64,000 nucleotides of DNA from Cohaesibacter marisflavi (GTDB lineage: Bacteria > Pseudomonadota > Alphaproteobacteria > Rhizobiales > Cohaesibacteraceae): the NCBI RefSeq assembly GCF_900115225.1, contig NZ_FOVR01000015.1, positions 59,032-123,031 of the forward strand. The letters are read 5' to 3'. Positions 10,197 through 20,158 of this stretch are shown in pieces. Each line of letters opens with the position of its first letter. Positions within the stretch are counted from its first letter, which is position 1. The translations under genes and the position numbers were made by a program. Below the pieces are notes generated by a model, which saw nothing but the letters and a program-made list of their open reading frames with translations, ran no database searches and was not told where the DNA came from.

Positions 10197-11044
10197 AGAG
10201 ATGTCTTTCCGGTGGGATCGAGCTGATCACGCATCCAGTCGCCCAGAAGGTTGAGGCCGAGCACGGTCAGCATGATGGCCAGACCGGGGAACACGCTAAC
10301 CCACCAGGCAGTTTGCAGATAAGAGCGGCCTTCAGCAAGCATACCACCCCAGGTCGGGATCGTCGGATCGACACCCATGCCCAGGAAGGTCAGGCTGCTT
10401 TCCAGCAGGATATTGTTGGCCACGTTAAGGGTCATCAAGACAATGACCGGGCCGGTGAGATTGGGCAGAAGATGCTGCACGATGATGCGCCAATCCTTGA
10501 CCCCGATAGCGCGCGCCGCAAGGATGAACTCCCGGTCGCGCAGAGCCAGAACCTGTCCGCGCACAAGACGGGCATATTGCACCCACTGGGACACGATCAG
10601 CAGTATGATCGTGTTTATGAGGCTGCCGCCTAGAATGGCGATGAAGGTGATGGCGAGCAAAATGAAGGGCAAGGCCAGCTGGATATCGACAAAGCGCATC
10701 ATCAGCATGTCAGTGATGCCGCGATAAAAGCCGGCAATCAGGCCGATGGTCACCCCGAGCGTTACTGCGCCGATGACGGACGTTACACCAATCAACAGCG
10801 ATATGCGCCCACCGGCAACCACGCGAGCCAACACATCACGCCCCAGCGGATCAGATCCTAGCGGATGCTCGGGCTTGGCAAAGGGCGGGGTCAGGCGGGA
10901 GAGCAAATCGATCTTGTCCACGCCATCGGGAAACAGCTGATGGGCAAAGAGAGCCGACAGCAGAATGACAATCAGCAGCGTAGCCCCCACGATGAGTTCC
11001 ATGCTGAGATCGAAGGATCGTTTCTTTTTCATGCTTTCAGCCAT
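10193..11044 (-). CDS. Dipeptide/oligopeptide ABC transporter permease (DppC-type)
   Basis: A 283-residue inner-membrane permease. After a short cytosolic N-terminus come a first helix (LIVGATLLIVILLSALFAHQ), the family stretch HPLGSDPLGRDVLARVVAGG, four to five more helices, and the EAA loop ILAARAIGVKDWRIIVQHLLPN that docks on the ATPase. These are diagnostic of the OppBC/DppBC group. It lies 5 bp after the DppB-type gene and overlaps the peptidase gene by 4 bp, so it is translationally linked to both. The substrate class (di/oligopeptide, nickel or other) cannot be fixed from the permease alone. Confidence 0.94.
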   Translation of the reverse strand: MAESMKKKRSFDLSMELIVGATLLIVILLSALFAHQLFPDGVDKIDLLSRLTPPFAKPEHPLGSDPLGRDVLARVVAGGRISLLIGVTSVIGAVTLGVTIGLIAGFYRGITDMLMMRFVDIQLALPFILLAITFIAILGGSLINTIILLIVSQWVQYARLVRGQVLALRDREFILAARAIGVKDWRIIVQHLLPNLTGPVIVLMTLNVANNILLESSLTFLGMGVDPTIPTWGGMLAEGRSYLQTAWWVSVFPGLAIMLTVLGLNLLGDWMRDQLDPTGKTSL

Positions 11045-11049
11045 CTCTT

Positions 11050-11973
11050 CTACTCCGTCCGAATGCGTGGGTCGACAAGTCCGTAAATGATGTCGACAGC
11101 CAGATTGACGAGAATGATCATCAGGGACAGGACCATGATGGTGGCCTGCAATACCGGATAGTCACGAGCGCCGACCGCATCAAATGCCAACGTGCCCATG
11201 CCGGGCCAGTTGAAGACACGCTCGATGACCACGATGCCGCCCAGCAGGCCGCCAAACTGAAGGCCTAGATAGGTGATGAGCGGAATGGCGCAGTTGCGCA
11301 GGGCATGCTTATAAAGCACTTTGCGTTCGGAAAGCCCCTTGGCGCGAGCGACCATAATATATTGCGCATTGAGCGTTTCCAGCATGGTGGTGCGCACCAG
11401 CCGCACATTCGTCGCAGTCAGGATGATGCCCATGGTTACGCTAGGCATGATGTAAGACAGGGATCCGACCATGCCGCTTGGCGGCAACAGGTTCCATGTG
11501 ATGGAAAAGACCAGCACCAGCATGATCGCCAGCCAGAAGTTCGGGAAGGAAAGACCAACCAGCGAGAACACGCGAATGACCTGATCCACCATCTTGTTGC
11601 GATGCACCGCTGCGGTGATGCCCAGCGGAATGGAAATCATGATGGAGACCAGCATGGACCAGAAAGCCAGCACCAGCGTGGAGGGCAACGCCCCCTTGAT
11701 CAGCAGGCCAACCGAGGTTCCGCCCAGAAAGCTTTTGCCGAAATCGAAGGTCACCATGCCTCGTAGAAATTCGAAATATTGCACCAGGAACGGCCGGTTA
11801 ACCCCGAGGGCCTCGCGGATGCGGGCCAGATCGGCTTCCGTGATACTGCCTGCCCCTTGCGTCAGCATCAGGGCCGGATCGCCGGTCAGGCGAATGGCAT
11901 ATGACACCAGCAATGTGACGATAAGCGTTGCGAAAATCGCCTGAAGCATGCGTTTGACGATAAATCCGGCCAT
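11050..11973 (-). CDS. Dipeptide/oligopeptide ABC transporter permease (DppB-type)
   Basis: A 307-residue permease with the DppB signature: a start with FIVKRMLQAIFATLIVTLLV, a periplasmic loop with LGVNRPFLVQYFEFL, then helices and the EAA loop VARAKGLSERKVLYKHALRN. The open frame extends upstream to 12057, but those 28 residues are Arg/Gly/Glu-rich and cover a hairpin region. The ATG at 11971-11973 is preceded by GGAGAT at good spacing and starts directly at the first helix, so I chose it. It forms the translocation channel with the DppC-type partner. Confidence 0.93.
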   Translation of the reverse strand: MAGFIVKRMLQAIFATLIVTLLVSYAIRLTGDPALMLTQGAGSITEADLARIREALGVNRPFLVQYFEFLRGMVTFDFGKSFLGGTSVGLLIKGALPSTLVLAFWSMLVSIMISIPLGITAAVHRNKMVDQVIRVFSLVGLSFPNFWLAIMLVLVFSITWNLLPPSGMVGSLSYIMPSVTMGIILTATNVRLVRTTMLETLNAQYIMVARAKGLSERKVLYKHALRNCAIPLITYLGLQFGGLLGGIVVIERVFNWPGMGTLAFDAVGARDYPVLQATIMVLSLMIILVNLAVDIIYGLVDPRIRTE

Positions 11974-12002
11974 CAATCCGATCTCCGTTTCTTCTTCAAG
12001 AG

Positions 12003-12049
12003 CCTTGCCCGGGGCAAGGAAGGGGAGAGGGCGGCAGCGACCGCCGCCC
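12003..12049 (-). other. Two intercistronic hairpins between binding-protein and permease genes
   Basis: A palindrome CCTTGCCC / GGGCAAGG (12003-12019) sits beside a perfect 7-bp stem GGGCGGC / GCCGCCC with loop AGCGACC (12029-12049). Both lie just downstream of the binding-protein gene and have no T run. Such hairpins typically protect the mRNA of an abundant binding protein from 3' exonucleases; that role is inferred here. Confidence 0.6.
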
Positions 12050-12074
12050 CGAGCCATAGTCCATAAGGACTTCG

Positions 12075-13604
12075 TTACTGCTTGATGCTGACCGTGTTCA
12101 GCTTGACGCGGTTATCCGGAGCCGGCACGAAGCCTTCAAGGCGCTTGTTGACGCCATAGATGGCTTTGAGGCCATAGAGCGGCATTTCCAGAGCTTCATC
12201 AGCGACATAGGCGGCGATGTTCTTGAGCAGCTCTTCACGCTTTGCCACATCGGTCATAGGACGCTGTTCTTCAAGCATGGCGTCGAGTTTGGCATCGGTG
12301 CCATATGGGTTCCATTTCTGGCCCGTATGATAGAGCAGATAGGCGGTGTTATCATAGTCGAGGGTCCAGCCACCCCAGCTCTGCTGGAACAGGGCACCGG
12401 TCTTGCCTTGCGGCACGATATCGTTCAGGAACACGCTGTTCTCGTATGGCTTGATGACAGCTTTCAACCCGACGGTCTGCAAATAGGCACCAACAGCCTG
12501 CACCACTTCGTTGAAGGTCGGCTTGCCTGCGCGGATATCGATCTGGATTTCCGTGCCCGGAGCAACGCCAGCCGCTTTCAGCAGCTTCTTGGCTTCTTCA
12601 GGATTGTAAGGCAGCGGCTTCAGCTCGGGATCATAGCCAAAGGAGAGCGAGCTCTGGAAGCTTGCGATTTCTTCGGCTTCACCTGCCAAGAGAGATTTGA
12701 TGATGGTGGAGCGGTCAACGGCCATGACAATGGCCTTGCGCACATCCTTATTGGCAGTGATGCCGTCGCGGGTGTTGAAGCGCAAACCATAAACGGTTGG
12801 ACCAGCGGTAGAAACAACATCGAGCTTGGCATCGTCCTTGACGACAGAAAGCATTGAAATCGGCAGATCTTCGACAATGTCGAGGCGCCCGGCCTGCAGC
12901 TCGGCGACAGCTGTGGTCAGCTCGGAAATGAAGCGATATTCCAGCTCGGATACCTTGGCGACATCGCCCCAATAGTCCGGATTTGCCTTCAGCTCCAGAT
13001 CAACCTTCGGCTCGTAGGAAACGAAGCTGAAAGGGCCGGTGCCGACCGGATGGGTATTGAAATAGTCTTCGCCTTTTTCCGTGATATATTTAGGCGGCAC
13101 GATCATGGCGCCATACCCTGCCAGCTTGGTCAGCAGAACCGGATCTGGCTGGGTGAGATGGAAATCAACGGTATAGTCATCAATGATTTCAACGCTTTCA
13201 ACCGAGGTGTAGTTGGCGCGCTGCGGACCTTTTGCCCCGATTTCACCCAGCAGACGATCGAAGGTAAATTTGACGGCTTCGGCGTTGAATGGCTCGCCAT
13301 TATGGAATTTCACACCTTCGCGCAGCTTGAAGCGAATGCGCACGCCCTCATCAAGCACTTCCCAACTGGTGGCAAGGCCCGGATGCAGTTTGGCATTGGT
13401 GTCGCGTTCGGTCAGTCCGTCAAAGATGTTCGAGCCGACAGCACCCCATGCGACAAGAAATGTATCGATTGGGTCCCAACTGCCTGGATCAAGAGCGACG
13501 GAGACAGAAAGCTTGCCTTCTGCCATGGACTGGCTGGTTGCCATGCCCATGCTGGCAATGGCCATGACAGCCACGGCAGCAGTCGTTTTCAGAAATTTAT
13601 TCAT
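12075..13604 (-). CDS. Dipeptide/oligopeptide ABC transporter substrate-binding protein (SBP family 5)
   Basis: A 509-residue periplasmic binding protein. A signal peptide covers about residues 1-28 (MNKFLKTTAAVAVMAIASMG, then a cleavage region ending SMA). The mature part has the family-5 layout: WDPIDTFLVAWGAVGSNIFDGLTERD, SWEVLDEGVRIRFKLREGVKFHNGEP, and the late KREELLKNIAAYVADEALEMPLYG. A good AGGGAA site precedes the ATG. It is the second gene of the operon, 41 bp after the ATPase gene, and delivers substrate to the DppB/DppC pair. Family 5 covers di- and oligopeptides, glutathione, nickel and opines. The peptidase gene in this operon favours a peptide or an amide-linked compound. Confidence 0.92.
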   Translation of the reverse strand: MNKFLKTTAAVAVMAIASMGMATSQSMAEGKLSVSVALDPGSWDPIDTFLVAWGAVGSNIFDGLTERDTNAKLHPGLATSWEVLDEGVRIRFKLREGVKFHNGEPFNAEAVKFTFDRLLGEIGAKGPQRANYTSVESVEIIDDYTVDFHLTQPDPVLLTKLAGYGAMIVPPKYITEKGEDYFNTHPVGTGPFSFVSYEPKVDLELKANPDYWGDVAKVSELEYRFISELTTAVAELQAGRLDIVEDLPISMLSVVKDDAKLDVVSTAGPTVYGLRFNTRDGITANKDVRKAIVMAVDRSTIIKSLLAGEAEEIASFQSSLSFGYDPELKPLPYNPEEAKKLLKAAGVAPGTEIQIDIRAGKPTFNEVVQAVGAYLQTVGLKAVIKPYENSVFLNDIVPQGKTGALFQQSWGGWTLDYDNTAYLLYHTGQKWNPYGTDAKLDAMLEEQRPMTDVAKREELLKNIAAYVADEALEMPLYGLKAIYGVNKRLEGFVPAPDNRVKLNTVSIKQ

Positions 13605-13645
13605 TTTGATGTTCCCTCTTTTGACGAACTTTTTGATGAAGTGAT

Positions 13646-15481
13646 TTATTGATTGGCGACAAGGTGACCGGGTGCGACTTCCCGATGGGAAAGGCGAGCC
13701 GGTTCATTGCCCACGGCCCGAATGGGGCTGGGGATGTCGGCTTCATTGATGGCCATCATGATACGCTGGTGCGGATCGGCAATCGGCACGGCAGCGAGCA
13801 GATTCTGCGTGTAGGAGTGGGTCGGGTTTTCAAACACCTGACGGCGACTGCCAAATTCGACAATCTGCCCCAGATAGAGCACGGCCACCCGATGGCTGAT
13901 CTGCTCCACCACCGCCATATCATGGCTGATAAAGAGGTAGGAGAGCCCCCGCTCCTCCTGCAAATCCATGAACAGATTGATAATCTGGGCCTGTACAGAC
14001 ACATCCAGCGCCGAAAGGGCTTCGTCCGCGATGATCAATTCGGGATCGGACGCAAGGGCGCGAGCGATGCAGATACGTTGGCGTTGCCCGCCCGAGAATT
14101 CGTGCGGATAACGCCGCCCATGGGATGCCGACAGGCCGACACGGTCCAGCAATTCGCTGACGCGTTTTTCGATCAGCTCTTGATCATGCAGAATGCCGTG
14201 GGTGCGGATCGGTTCCGCAATGGAGAAGCCCACCGTCTTGCGCGGATCAAGAGAGGCGTAAGGGTCTTGGAAAATATACTGGATCTTCTGCCGCAGGGCG
14301 CGCTTCTCGCCCCGGCCCATATCTGCAAACCGCTTGCCATTGAAGGTGATATTGCCTGCCTGGCTTTCCTGCAGCTGTTGAATGGTACGGCCGATGGTCG
14401 ATTTGCCCGAGCCACTTTCGCCTACCAGAGCCAGCGTTTCTCCCGGGTAGATATCAAGGCTGATTTCCTCGACCGCATGCACCCGATGGGTTGGACGGCC
14501 CAGAAAATTCTTCTTCACATTGAAGCGCACGACAAGATCTTCCACACGCACCAGCGGGGCAGCTTCATAATTGGCGGTATTCTGAACTCGCAACTCCCCT
14601 TCTGTGTGAGCTCCTGCCTCATCATAGACCGAAACCGGCAGGCGTTTCGGGAAATCCTCACCATTCATGGCACCCAGCTTGGGCACAGCCGAAAGCAGCG
14701 TCTGGGTGTAGAGATGCTGCGGATTGGTGAAAATGGCCTCCACGGGCTGCTCTTCCACCTTGTGACCCTTGCGCATGACGACCACATCGTCGGCCATTTC
14801 CGCCACAACGCCCATGTCGTGTGTGATGAAGATGATTCCCATGTCGAGGCTGTCTTTCAGATCCCGCAAAATTGCCAAAATCTGGGCCTGAATGGTTACA
14901 TCCAGCGCGGTGGTCGGCTCATCTGCAATCAACAGCTTGGGACGACAGGCCAGTGCCATGGCGATCATAACGCGCTGACGCATGCCGCCGGACAGTTGGT
15001 GCGGATAGCGGCCAATGATGCTTTCTGCGTCAGCCAGACGCACCATCTTAAGCAGTTTCACCCCTTCGGCCAAAGCCTCCTTGCGTGCCATACCCTCATG
15101 CAGCTGCAGGACCTCGGCAATCTGGTCACCGATTGTGAAGACAGGATTGAGCGAGGTCATCGGTTCCTGAAAGATCATGGCAATTTCCTTGCCACGGATG
15201 GCGCGCATTTCCTGCTGCGACAGGGCAAGCAAATCCTGCTCTCCCTTAGTCGATTCAAACAGAATGCGTCCGCCCAGATAGTGCGCCCCGGAAATATCTG
15301 CGAGCCGCAGGATCGACAGGGACGTGACCGACTTGCCCGAACCGCTCTCGCCGACGATGGCCAAGGTCTGGCCGGAGCGCACCGAGAAGCTGAGATCTTC
15401 AACCACCTTTTCGGCACCGAATGCCACGGTGAGGTTTTCTACCCTGATGAGAGAGGATGCATCGGAGGAACTCTCTTTCAC
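13646..15481 (-). CDS. Fused double-ATPase of peptide ABC transporter (DppD-DppF fusion)
   Basis: A 611-residue protein in which two complete ABC ATPases are joined in one chain, as in GsiA-type proteins. Domain one (about residues 8-270) has Walker A GESGSGKS, signature LSGGMRQRV and Walker B LLIADEPTTALD. Domain two (about 310-580) has GESGSGKS, FSGGQRQRI and LIIADEALSALD. Each is followed by an oligopeptide-type C-terminal region (AVPKLGAM and AVPIADPH). The second Walker B has EAL in place of the usual EPT, a common variant. The start codon is GTG with AAAGG upstream. It is the first gene of the operon, ahead of the binding protein, which is an uncommon order. Confidence 0.94.
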   Translation of the reverse strand: MKESSSDASSLIRVENLTVAFGAEKVVEDLSFSVRSGQTLAIVGESGSGKSVTSLSILRLADISGAHYLGGRILFESTKGEQDLLALSQQEMRAIRGKEIAMIFQEPMTSLNPVFTIGDQIAEVLQLHEGMARKEALAEGVKLLKMVRLADAESIIGRYPHQLSGGMRQRVMIAMALACRPKLLIADEPTTALDVTIQAQILAILRDLKDSLDMGIIFITHDMGVVAEMADDVVVMRKGHKVEEQPVEAIFTNPQHLYTQTLLSAVPKLGAMNGEDFPKRLPVSVYDEAGAHTEGELRVQNTANYEAAPLVRVEDLVVRFNVKKNFLGRPTHRVHAVEEISLDIYPGETLALVGESGSGKSTIGRTIQQLQESQAGNITFNGKRFADMGRGEKRALRQKIQYIFQDPYASLDPRKTVGFSIAEPIRTHGILHDQELIEKRVSELLDRVGLSASHGRRYPHEFSGGQRQRICIARALASDPELIIADEALSALDVSVQAQIINLFMDLQEERGLSYLFISHDMAVVEQISHRVAVLYLGQIVEFGSRRQVFENPTHSYTQNLLAAVPIADPHQRIMMAINEADIPSPIRAVGNEPARLSHREVAPGHLVANQ

Positions 15482-16226
15482 TGTTCAACCTTTCAAAATT
15501 CTTCAGCCGAGCAGCGCTGGCAGGAGAGGCAACTAAAACATTTTCCCTAGGACAGGGACGCCGGCTAGCGGGCGATGATCTATGTTTTGAGGGGAAATTC
15601 AGCGGGGGAAACATGAATTCCCGTGCGTTCTGTCAACGCGGGGGACACACTCAAACAATGCCAAAAACTTGTATTACATATGTCGACAAATATGTCGAAA
15701 TGAAAAGAAAAATCAACTGTAAAAATTATTGTTGCACCAACAGCTTGATCAAATCGGTGCATGCACGAAAGATCTTGGACCACCCCTGATTGCAGGACCA
15801 TTTTGGGGCCATTGGCTATCTGTCTCGATTCCAAGACAGAATCCCCGGACTGAACCTGCTTTGCTTGCAAACCCAGCGCGCAGCCATGATCAGTGAGACA
15901 AATGAACGCAGCGAGCCTTGCCTTCGGCCTCTTCAACAACGAGCTGACCTACCGGACCATTAGCCCCGTGCCAAAGTCGGCATTTGTCGTTTCGAACCCG
16001 CTTGTCGCACTGCGGTAAGTCATTGTTTTCCCGACAAGTGAGTCATCGCAATTTTCTACGTAAATACACTAATACTTAAGATAGGCACCTTGGTCTCATA
16101 GGCGCGCGAGCGGGTCGGTTTTAATCTGGAATAGTTACAGTTTGCGGACCGTCAGAAATAAGCAGACCCACGAGCAAGAGGTCCGACAGGATCTGGGCGG
16201 CACGCAGTATTTTTGGGAGGAAAATC
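15482..16226. other. 745-bp divergent intergenic region (peptide operon / aldehyde dehydrogenase)
   Basis: No gene is supported here. It must hold the promoters of the leftward peptide operon and the rightward dehydrogenase. A 12-bp-period direct repeat of TATGTCGA (15679-15686 and 15691-15698), about 200 bp upstream of the peptide operon, is a possible regulator site. The dehydrogenase ribosome site is GGGAGGAAAA, just before its ATG. A 20-codon frame at 15902-15964 was seen but has no supporting features. Confidence 0.5.
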
Positions 16227-17771
16227 ATGGATATCAATACACCGATCAGCCGCAGTGCGGCGCTTGATACGACGCATCTTAATGTGGAATTCCCGTTCAA
16301 GCCCCGCTATGGCAACTTCATCAATGGCGCATTCGTCGAACCGAAGTCCGGGCAGTATTTCGAGAATGTGACGCCCATCACCGGCGAAGTCATCTGCGAA
16401 TGCGCCCGTTCCAACGCCGATGACATCGAAGCCGCGCTGGATGCAGCTCATGCGGCCTTCCCGACCTGGGGCAAGACCTCGCTGACAGAGCGTTCCAACA
16501 TGCTGCTCAAGATCGCGGATCTGATGGAAGCCAACACCCAGATGCTGGCCGTGGCCGAAACCATCGACAATGGCAAGCCGATCCGCGAATCCATCGCGGC
16601 CGACGTGGCACTGGCGATCGATCATTTCCGCTATTTCGCTGGCTGCATCCGTGCAGAAGAGGGGCATATCTCGGAGATTGATCACAACACCTATGCCTAT
16701 CACATTCCTGAGCCATTGGGCGTGGTTGGGCAGATCATCCCGTGGAACTTCCCGCTTCTGATGGCGGTCTGGAAGATGGCTCCGGCGCTTGCTGCAGGCA
16801 ACTGCGTGGTGCTCAAGCCTGCCGAGCAGACTCCGGCTTCTATCATGGTCTTTCTGGATCTGGTCGGTCATCTGCTGCCGCCCGGCGTGCTCAACGTCGT
16901 CAATGGCTTCGGTCTGGAAGCAGGCAAACCGCTCGCCTCGTCCAACCGCATTGCCAAGATCGCCTTTACGGGCGAGACGACCACGGGTCGTCTGATCATG
17001 CAATATGCCTCGCAGAATCTCATTCCCGTGACGCTGGAGCTTGGTGGTAAATCGCCCAATATCTTCTTTGAAGACATCATGGATGCAGACGATGCCTATT
17101 TTGACAAATGTCTTGAAGGCTTCTCGATGTTCGCCCTCAACTCTGGTGAGGTCTGCACCTGCCCGTCTCGTGCCCTGATTCAAGAATCCATCTATGACGA
17201 CTTCATGGCCCGTGCATTGGAGCGCGTGAAGAAGGTCAAGCAGGGTAATCCGCTCGACATGGAAACAATGATCGGTGCACAGGCTTCCGGAGAACAGAAG
17301 GAAAAGATCTCGTCCTATCTGACAATCGGTGAACAGGAAGGCGCCACCTGCCTGATGGGTGGCACGGTTGCCAATTTGCCCGGCCTAGAAGGGGGCAACT
17401 ATATCAATCCGACGGTCTTCAAGGGTGACAACAAGATGCGCATCTTCCAGGAGGAAATTTTCGGGCCAGTATTGTCCGTTTGTACCTTCAAGGATGACGA
17501 GGAAGCATTGGCCATCGCCAACGATACCGACTATGGCCTTGGCGCAGGGATCTGGACCCGCAACGGCAACCGTGCCTTCCGCTTCGGTCGTGAGATTCAG
17601 GCCGGTCGTGTCTGGACCAACTGCTACCATGCCTATCCGGCTCATGCGGCCTTTGGCGGCTACAAGCAATCTGGCATCGGGCGTGAAAACCACAAGATGA
17701 TGCTTGAGCATTATCGCCAGACCAAGAATATGCTGGTGAGCTATTCAACCGATGCTCTCGGTTTCTTCTGA
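16227..17771 (+). CDS. exaC: NAD-dependent acetaldehyde/aldehyde dehydrogenase (ExaC/AldB type)
   Basis: Oxidises acetaldehyde (and probably other short aldehydes) to the acid with NAD. The 514 residues align by eye along their length with ExaC/Ald[19 protein letters not shown] at the start, the cofactor region [13 protein letters not shown] and FTGETTTGR, catalytic E271 in ELGGKSPN, catalytic C310 in [11 protein letters not shown], and the characteristic C-terminus [16 protein letters not shown]. In Pseudomonas, ExaC is the second step of ethanol oxidation after the PQQ alcohol dehydrogenase. Convergent with it here is a kinase/FIST/LuxR set like those that control alcohol oxidation, which supports the same role. 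No alcohol dehydrogenase gene is in the window. Confidence 0.9.
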   Translation: MDINTPISRSAALDTTHLNVEFPFKPRYGNFINGAFVEPKSGQYFENVTPITGEVICECARSNADDIEAALDAAHAAFPTWGKTSLTERSNMLLKIADLMEANTQMLAVAETIDNGKPIRESIAADVALAIDHFRYFAGCIRAEEGHISEIDHNTYAYHIPEPLGVVGQIIPWNFPLLMAVWKMAPALAAGNCVVLKPAEQTPASIMVFLDLVGHLLPPGVLNVVNGFGLEAGKPLASSNRIAKIAFTGETTTGRLIMQYASQNLIPVTLELGGKSPNIFFEDIMDADDAYFDKCLEGFSMFALNSGEVCTCPSRALIQESIYDDFMARALERVKKVKQGNPLDMETMIGAQASGEQKEKISSYLTIGEQEGATCLMGGTVANLPGLEGGNYINPTVFKGDNKMRIFQEEIFGPVLSVCTFKDDEEALAIANDTDYGLGAGIWTRNGNRAFRFGREIQAGRVWTNCYHAYPAHAAFGGYKQSGIGRENHKMMLEHYRQTKNMLVSYSTDALGFF

Positions 17772-17778
17772 TACTCCC

Positions 17779-17951
17779 GCAGGGCTCCGGCCCTGCCCCC
17801 CTTCCGGGGATGCGTGGGTTTAGATATTTCCCGGAAGGACGGGCTTGCAAAAGCCAACACCCACAACGAAGACGAAGACCATCAAGATGTTACAGTCCCC
17901 CAGCTGTTCACGGTGAGCCAATAGGCCTGAAAGCAAGCCTATCGGCTCACC
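17779..17951. terminator. Triple-hairpin region between convergent exaC and kinase genes
   Basis: Three inverted repeats lie in this gap: GCAGGG-CTCCGG-CCCTGC (17779-17796), CTTCCGGG / CCCGGAAG (17801-17837), and a 15-bp stem with one mismatch, GGTGAGCCAATAGGC / GCCTATCGGCTCACC (17912-17951). The last overlaps the kinase stop codon. None has a strong T run, so termination here is plausible but not certain. Confidence 0.55.
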
Positions 17952-20158
17952 GCATCTTCCAGAAATTCCCTCAATTCCAACGGGTTCAATGGTTTATGAT
18001 GCAATGATGCCCCCATCCGTCGGCAGTGGTCGGCCAATAAAGGCGAACGGTTGGCCGAGATGATGCAAGTGGGCACCTTGCCATAACGCTCGCGCAAACG
18101 CTCCACCACATCGGTGCCCAGCTTGCCATCATCTAGCTGGTAATCCGCGATGATGGCATCGGGTGCGATATCGAGCTCTTGCAAGACCGAAACCGCTTCC
18201 TCTTCTCTGGCGCAGGGCAACACGTCCACACCCCATTTTTCCAGTGTGATCGTGATGGCGCTCCTGAGGCTATCGTCATTTTCAAGCAGCAGCACGATGT
18301 GATGCTCTAGGCTCAGGCGCTTTTCCTTGCCCAGAAGGATCAGATCATCGGGCAGGTCGCATTTTGGCGCCACCGACGAGATCGGCAGCTCAACCGAGAA
18401 GCAAGTGCCCTTGCCCACCTGAGACTGAAGATGCAGGGGATGTTTGAGCAGGCGGCAGGCGCGCTCCACGATGGCGAGCCCAAGCCCCATGCCGTCTGCT
18501 GCGCTGACGCTGGCATTAAGGCGCTGGAATTCATCAAAGATCCGGCCGCGCTCATGTTCTGGAATGCCGGACCCCGTATCCCTCACTTCAACGAACAGGC
18601 GTCCCTGCCGTTTGCGCACCCCGACCAGAACCTTGCCCTGCCGGGTATAGCGAATGGCATTGCTGATCAGGTTCTGCAGGATACGGCGCAAATAGGACGC
18701 GTCGCTATCGACAACGGCCGGAGGCGCGATCATGCGGAATTGCAGGCCCTTCTTTTCAGCGAGCGGCCCCAATTCATCGCGCAACTGATCCAGAATCTGG
18801 TGCAGGGACACCGGACCCACATGCAGTGCCGCCCGGCCGGAATCCAGCTTTGAAATATCAAGGAGCGCATTGAGGATATTCTCCGCGCTCATTAAGGCAT
18901 TGCTGGCCTTGGAAATGCGCTCGGCCAGCTCCGGCTCTTCGATTTCGCTTTCCAGGGAGGCTACAAACAACTTGGCCGCGGAGAGAGGTTGCAACAGATC
19001 GTGGCTGGCGGCGGCCACGAAACGGGACTTGGAGGCATTGGCTCGTTCAGCCTCCCAGAGCGCGTCTTCCAGCTCCAGCGTGCGCTCGGTGACCCGTTGT
19101 TCCAGTGTTTCATTCACTTCTGATATGGCCCGCACAGCTGCCCGCTCGGCGGACACATCGGTAAAGCTGATCACGAAGCCCGCATCGGGCATCTGCTGGG
19201 CAAAGACCGCCAATGTCCGCTCTTTGCCGATAACAATCTCGAAGGAGAGCGGCGCGCGGCAGACCCCATCCCGCACCCATTTTTCGATCAGGCCAACATC
19301 GGTCTTGTTGGAAACGCTCACCTTGGTGCAGATCTGCTTGTAAAGTGCAGCAAAGCTATTGCCCAACTGAAACTGCCTTGCGGGAATGCTGAGCAGTTCA
19401 CCGGCCCGCTGGTTCCAGCCTATGAGCCTGTTCTGATTATCAAAAATGCAGATACCCTGATTAAGATGCTCCAGCGTGGCGCGGATGAGACGGGCCTGAC
19501 CATCGAGCAGTCGCTCTCGCTCCTGCCGTTCGAGCAACACCATGTCGGTGATGTCGGTTTGCAGAATGACGGTGCCCCCGTCCGGGGTGCGATGTTCGCT
19601 CACCTGTAGCCAGCAATCCCCGGCCATGCGCACATTGAAGGCAACGTGGCTGTCCTTATGTCGTTCCATCCGGTTGGCCGCCCAGATTTTCGCCGTTTGC
19701 GCCTCGGGCAGATCAAAATAGGCACTGGTGCTGACCATCCGGACATAGTCCTCGAAATGCAGCCCGGGCTTGAGGTGAGGATGGATGTCAAGCATGGGCA
19801 AGCCAAACCGGCTGTTGCACATGACCAGCACATCGTGAGCATCAAAAAGGGCAAAGCCCTCCTGCACTGTTTCGAGCGCGTTGGCCAGATTGACCCGTGC
19901 CGTTTCGGTTTCCGCATTGGCCTTGGCGAGGCGGGCGTTGGATTCATTGAGCAGATCCAGCGCCCGTTCCAGATCATGAGTGCGTGCGCGCACCTCATCT
20001 TCCAGCAAGACTGCGCGCTGGAACTGGGCATAGGCCACGCCGGAGGCGTCGACGCCCTTCTCCACCCGCCGCATCAGGGTCGTGACGATCTTGAGCAGCT
20101 TCTCATTCTGCCGCTCCAACGTGTCATTGGGATTGATGAGACCGTGATCCAAAGTCAC
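17939..20158 (-). CDS. PAS-containing hybrid sensor histidine kinase (NahK/ErcS'-like)
   Basis: A 739-residue cytosolic hybrid kinase without membrane helices. Order: N-terminal coiled coil (about 50-95), PAS of the PAS-7 type (about 96-210), second PAS (about 225-345), short coiled coil, HisKA with phosphoryl-accepting H386 in AAASHDLLQPLSAAKL, and HATPase with N-box RRILQNLISN, DTGSGI and GMGLGLAIV. A C-terminal receiver has phospho-acceptor D672 in AIIADYQLDD and a KP pair near 722. The start is GTG, overlapping the FIST gene stop by 4 bp (GTGA), so the two proteins are translationally coupled. This layout and the FIST partner match NahK (ErcS') with NosP in Pseudomonas. The signal is inferred and could be NO or an alcohol-oxidation intermediate. 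Confidence 0.88.
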   Translation of the reverse strand: MTLDHGLINPNDTLERQNEKLLKIVTTLMRRVEKGVDASGVAYAQFQRAVLLEDEVRARTHDLERALDLLNESNARLAKANAETETARVNLANALETVQEGFALFDAHDVLVMCNSRFGLPMLDIHPHLKPGLHFEDYVRMVSTSAYFDLPEAQTAKIWAANRMERHKDSHVAFNVRMAGDCWLQVSEHRTPDGGTVILQTDITDMVLLERQERERLLDGQARLIRATLEHLNQGICIFDNQNRLIGWNQRAGELLSIPARQFQLGNSFAALYKQICTKVSVSNKTDVGLIEKWVRDGVCRAPLSFEIVIGKERTLAVFAQQMPDAGFVISFTDVSAERAAVRAISEVNETLEQRVTERTLELEDALWEAERANASKSRFVAAASHDLLQPLSAAKLFVASLESEIEEPELAERISKASNALMSAENILNALLDISKLDSGRAALHVGPVSLHQILDQLRDELGPLAEKKGLQFRMIAPPAVVDSDASYLRRILQNLISNAIRYTRQGKVLVGVRKRQGRLFVEVRDTGSGIPEHERGRIFDEFQRLNASVSAADGMGLGLAIVERACRLLKHPLHLQSQVGKGTCFSVELPISSVAPKCDLPDDLILLGKEKRLSLEHHIVLLLENDDSLRSAITITLEKWGVDVLPCAREEEAVSVLQELDIAPDAIIADYQLDDGKLGTDVVERLRERYGKVPTCIISANRSPLLADHCRRMGASLHHKPLNPLELREFLEDAVSR

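Noticed and set aside
13649..15550. A 633-codon plus-strand frame opposite the peptide ABC ATPase gene
   Set aside because: It lies wholly antisense to a gene with complete ABC motifs and its translation is rich in His, Gln and Arg without domain features; it is a codon-bias shadow.
15902..15964. A 20-codon frame upstream of the aldehyde dehydrogenase
   Set aside because: No ribosome site and no similarity I recognise; kept only as a note in the intergenic entry.
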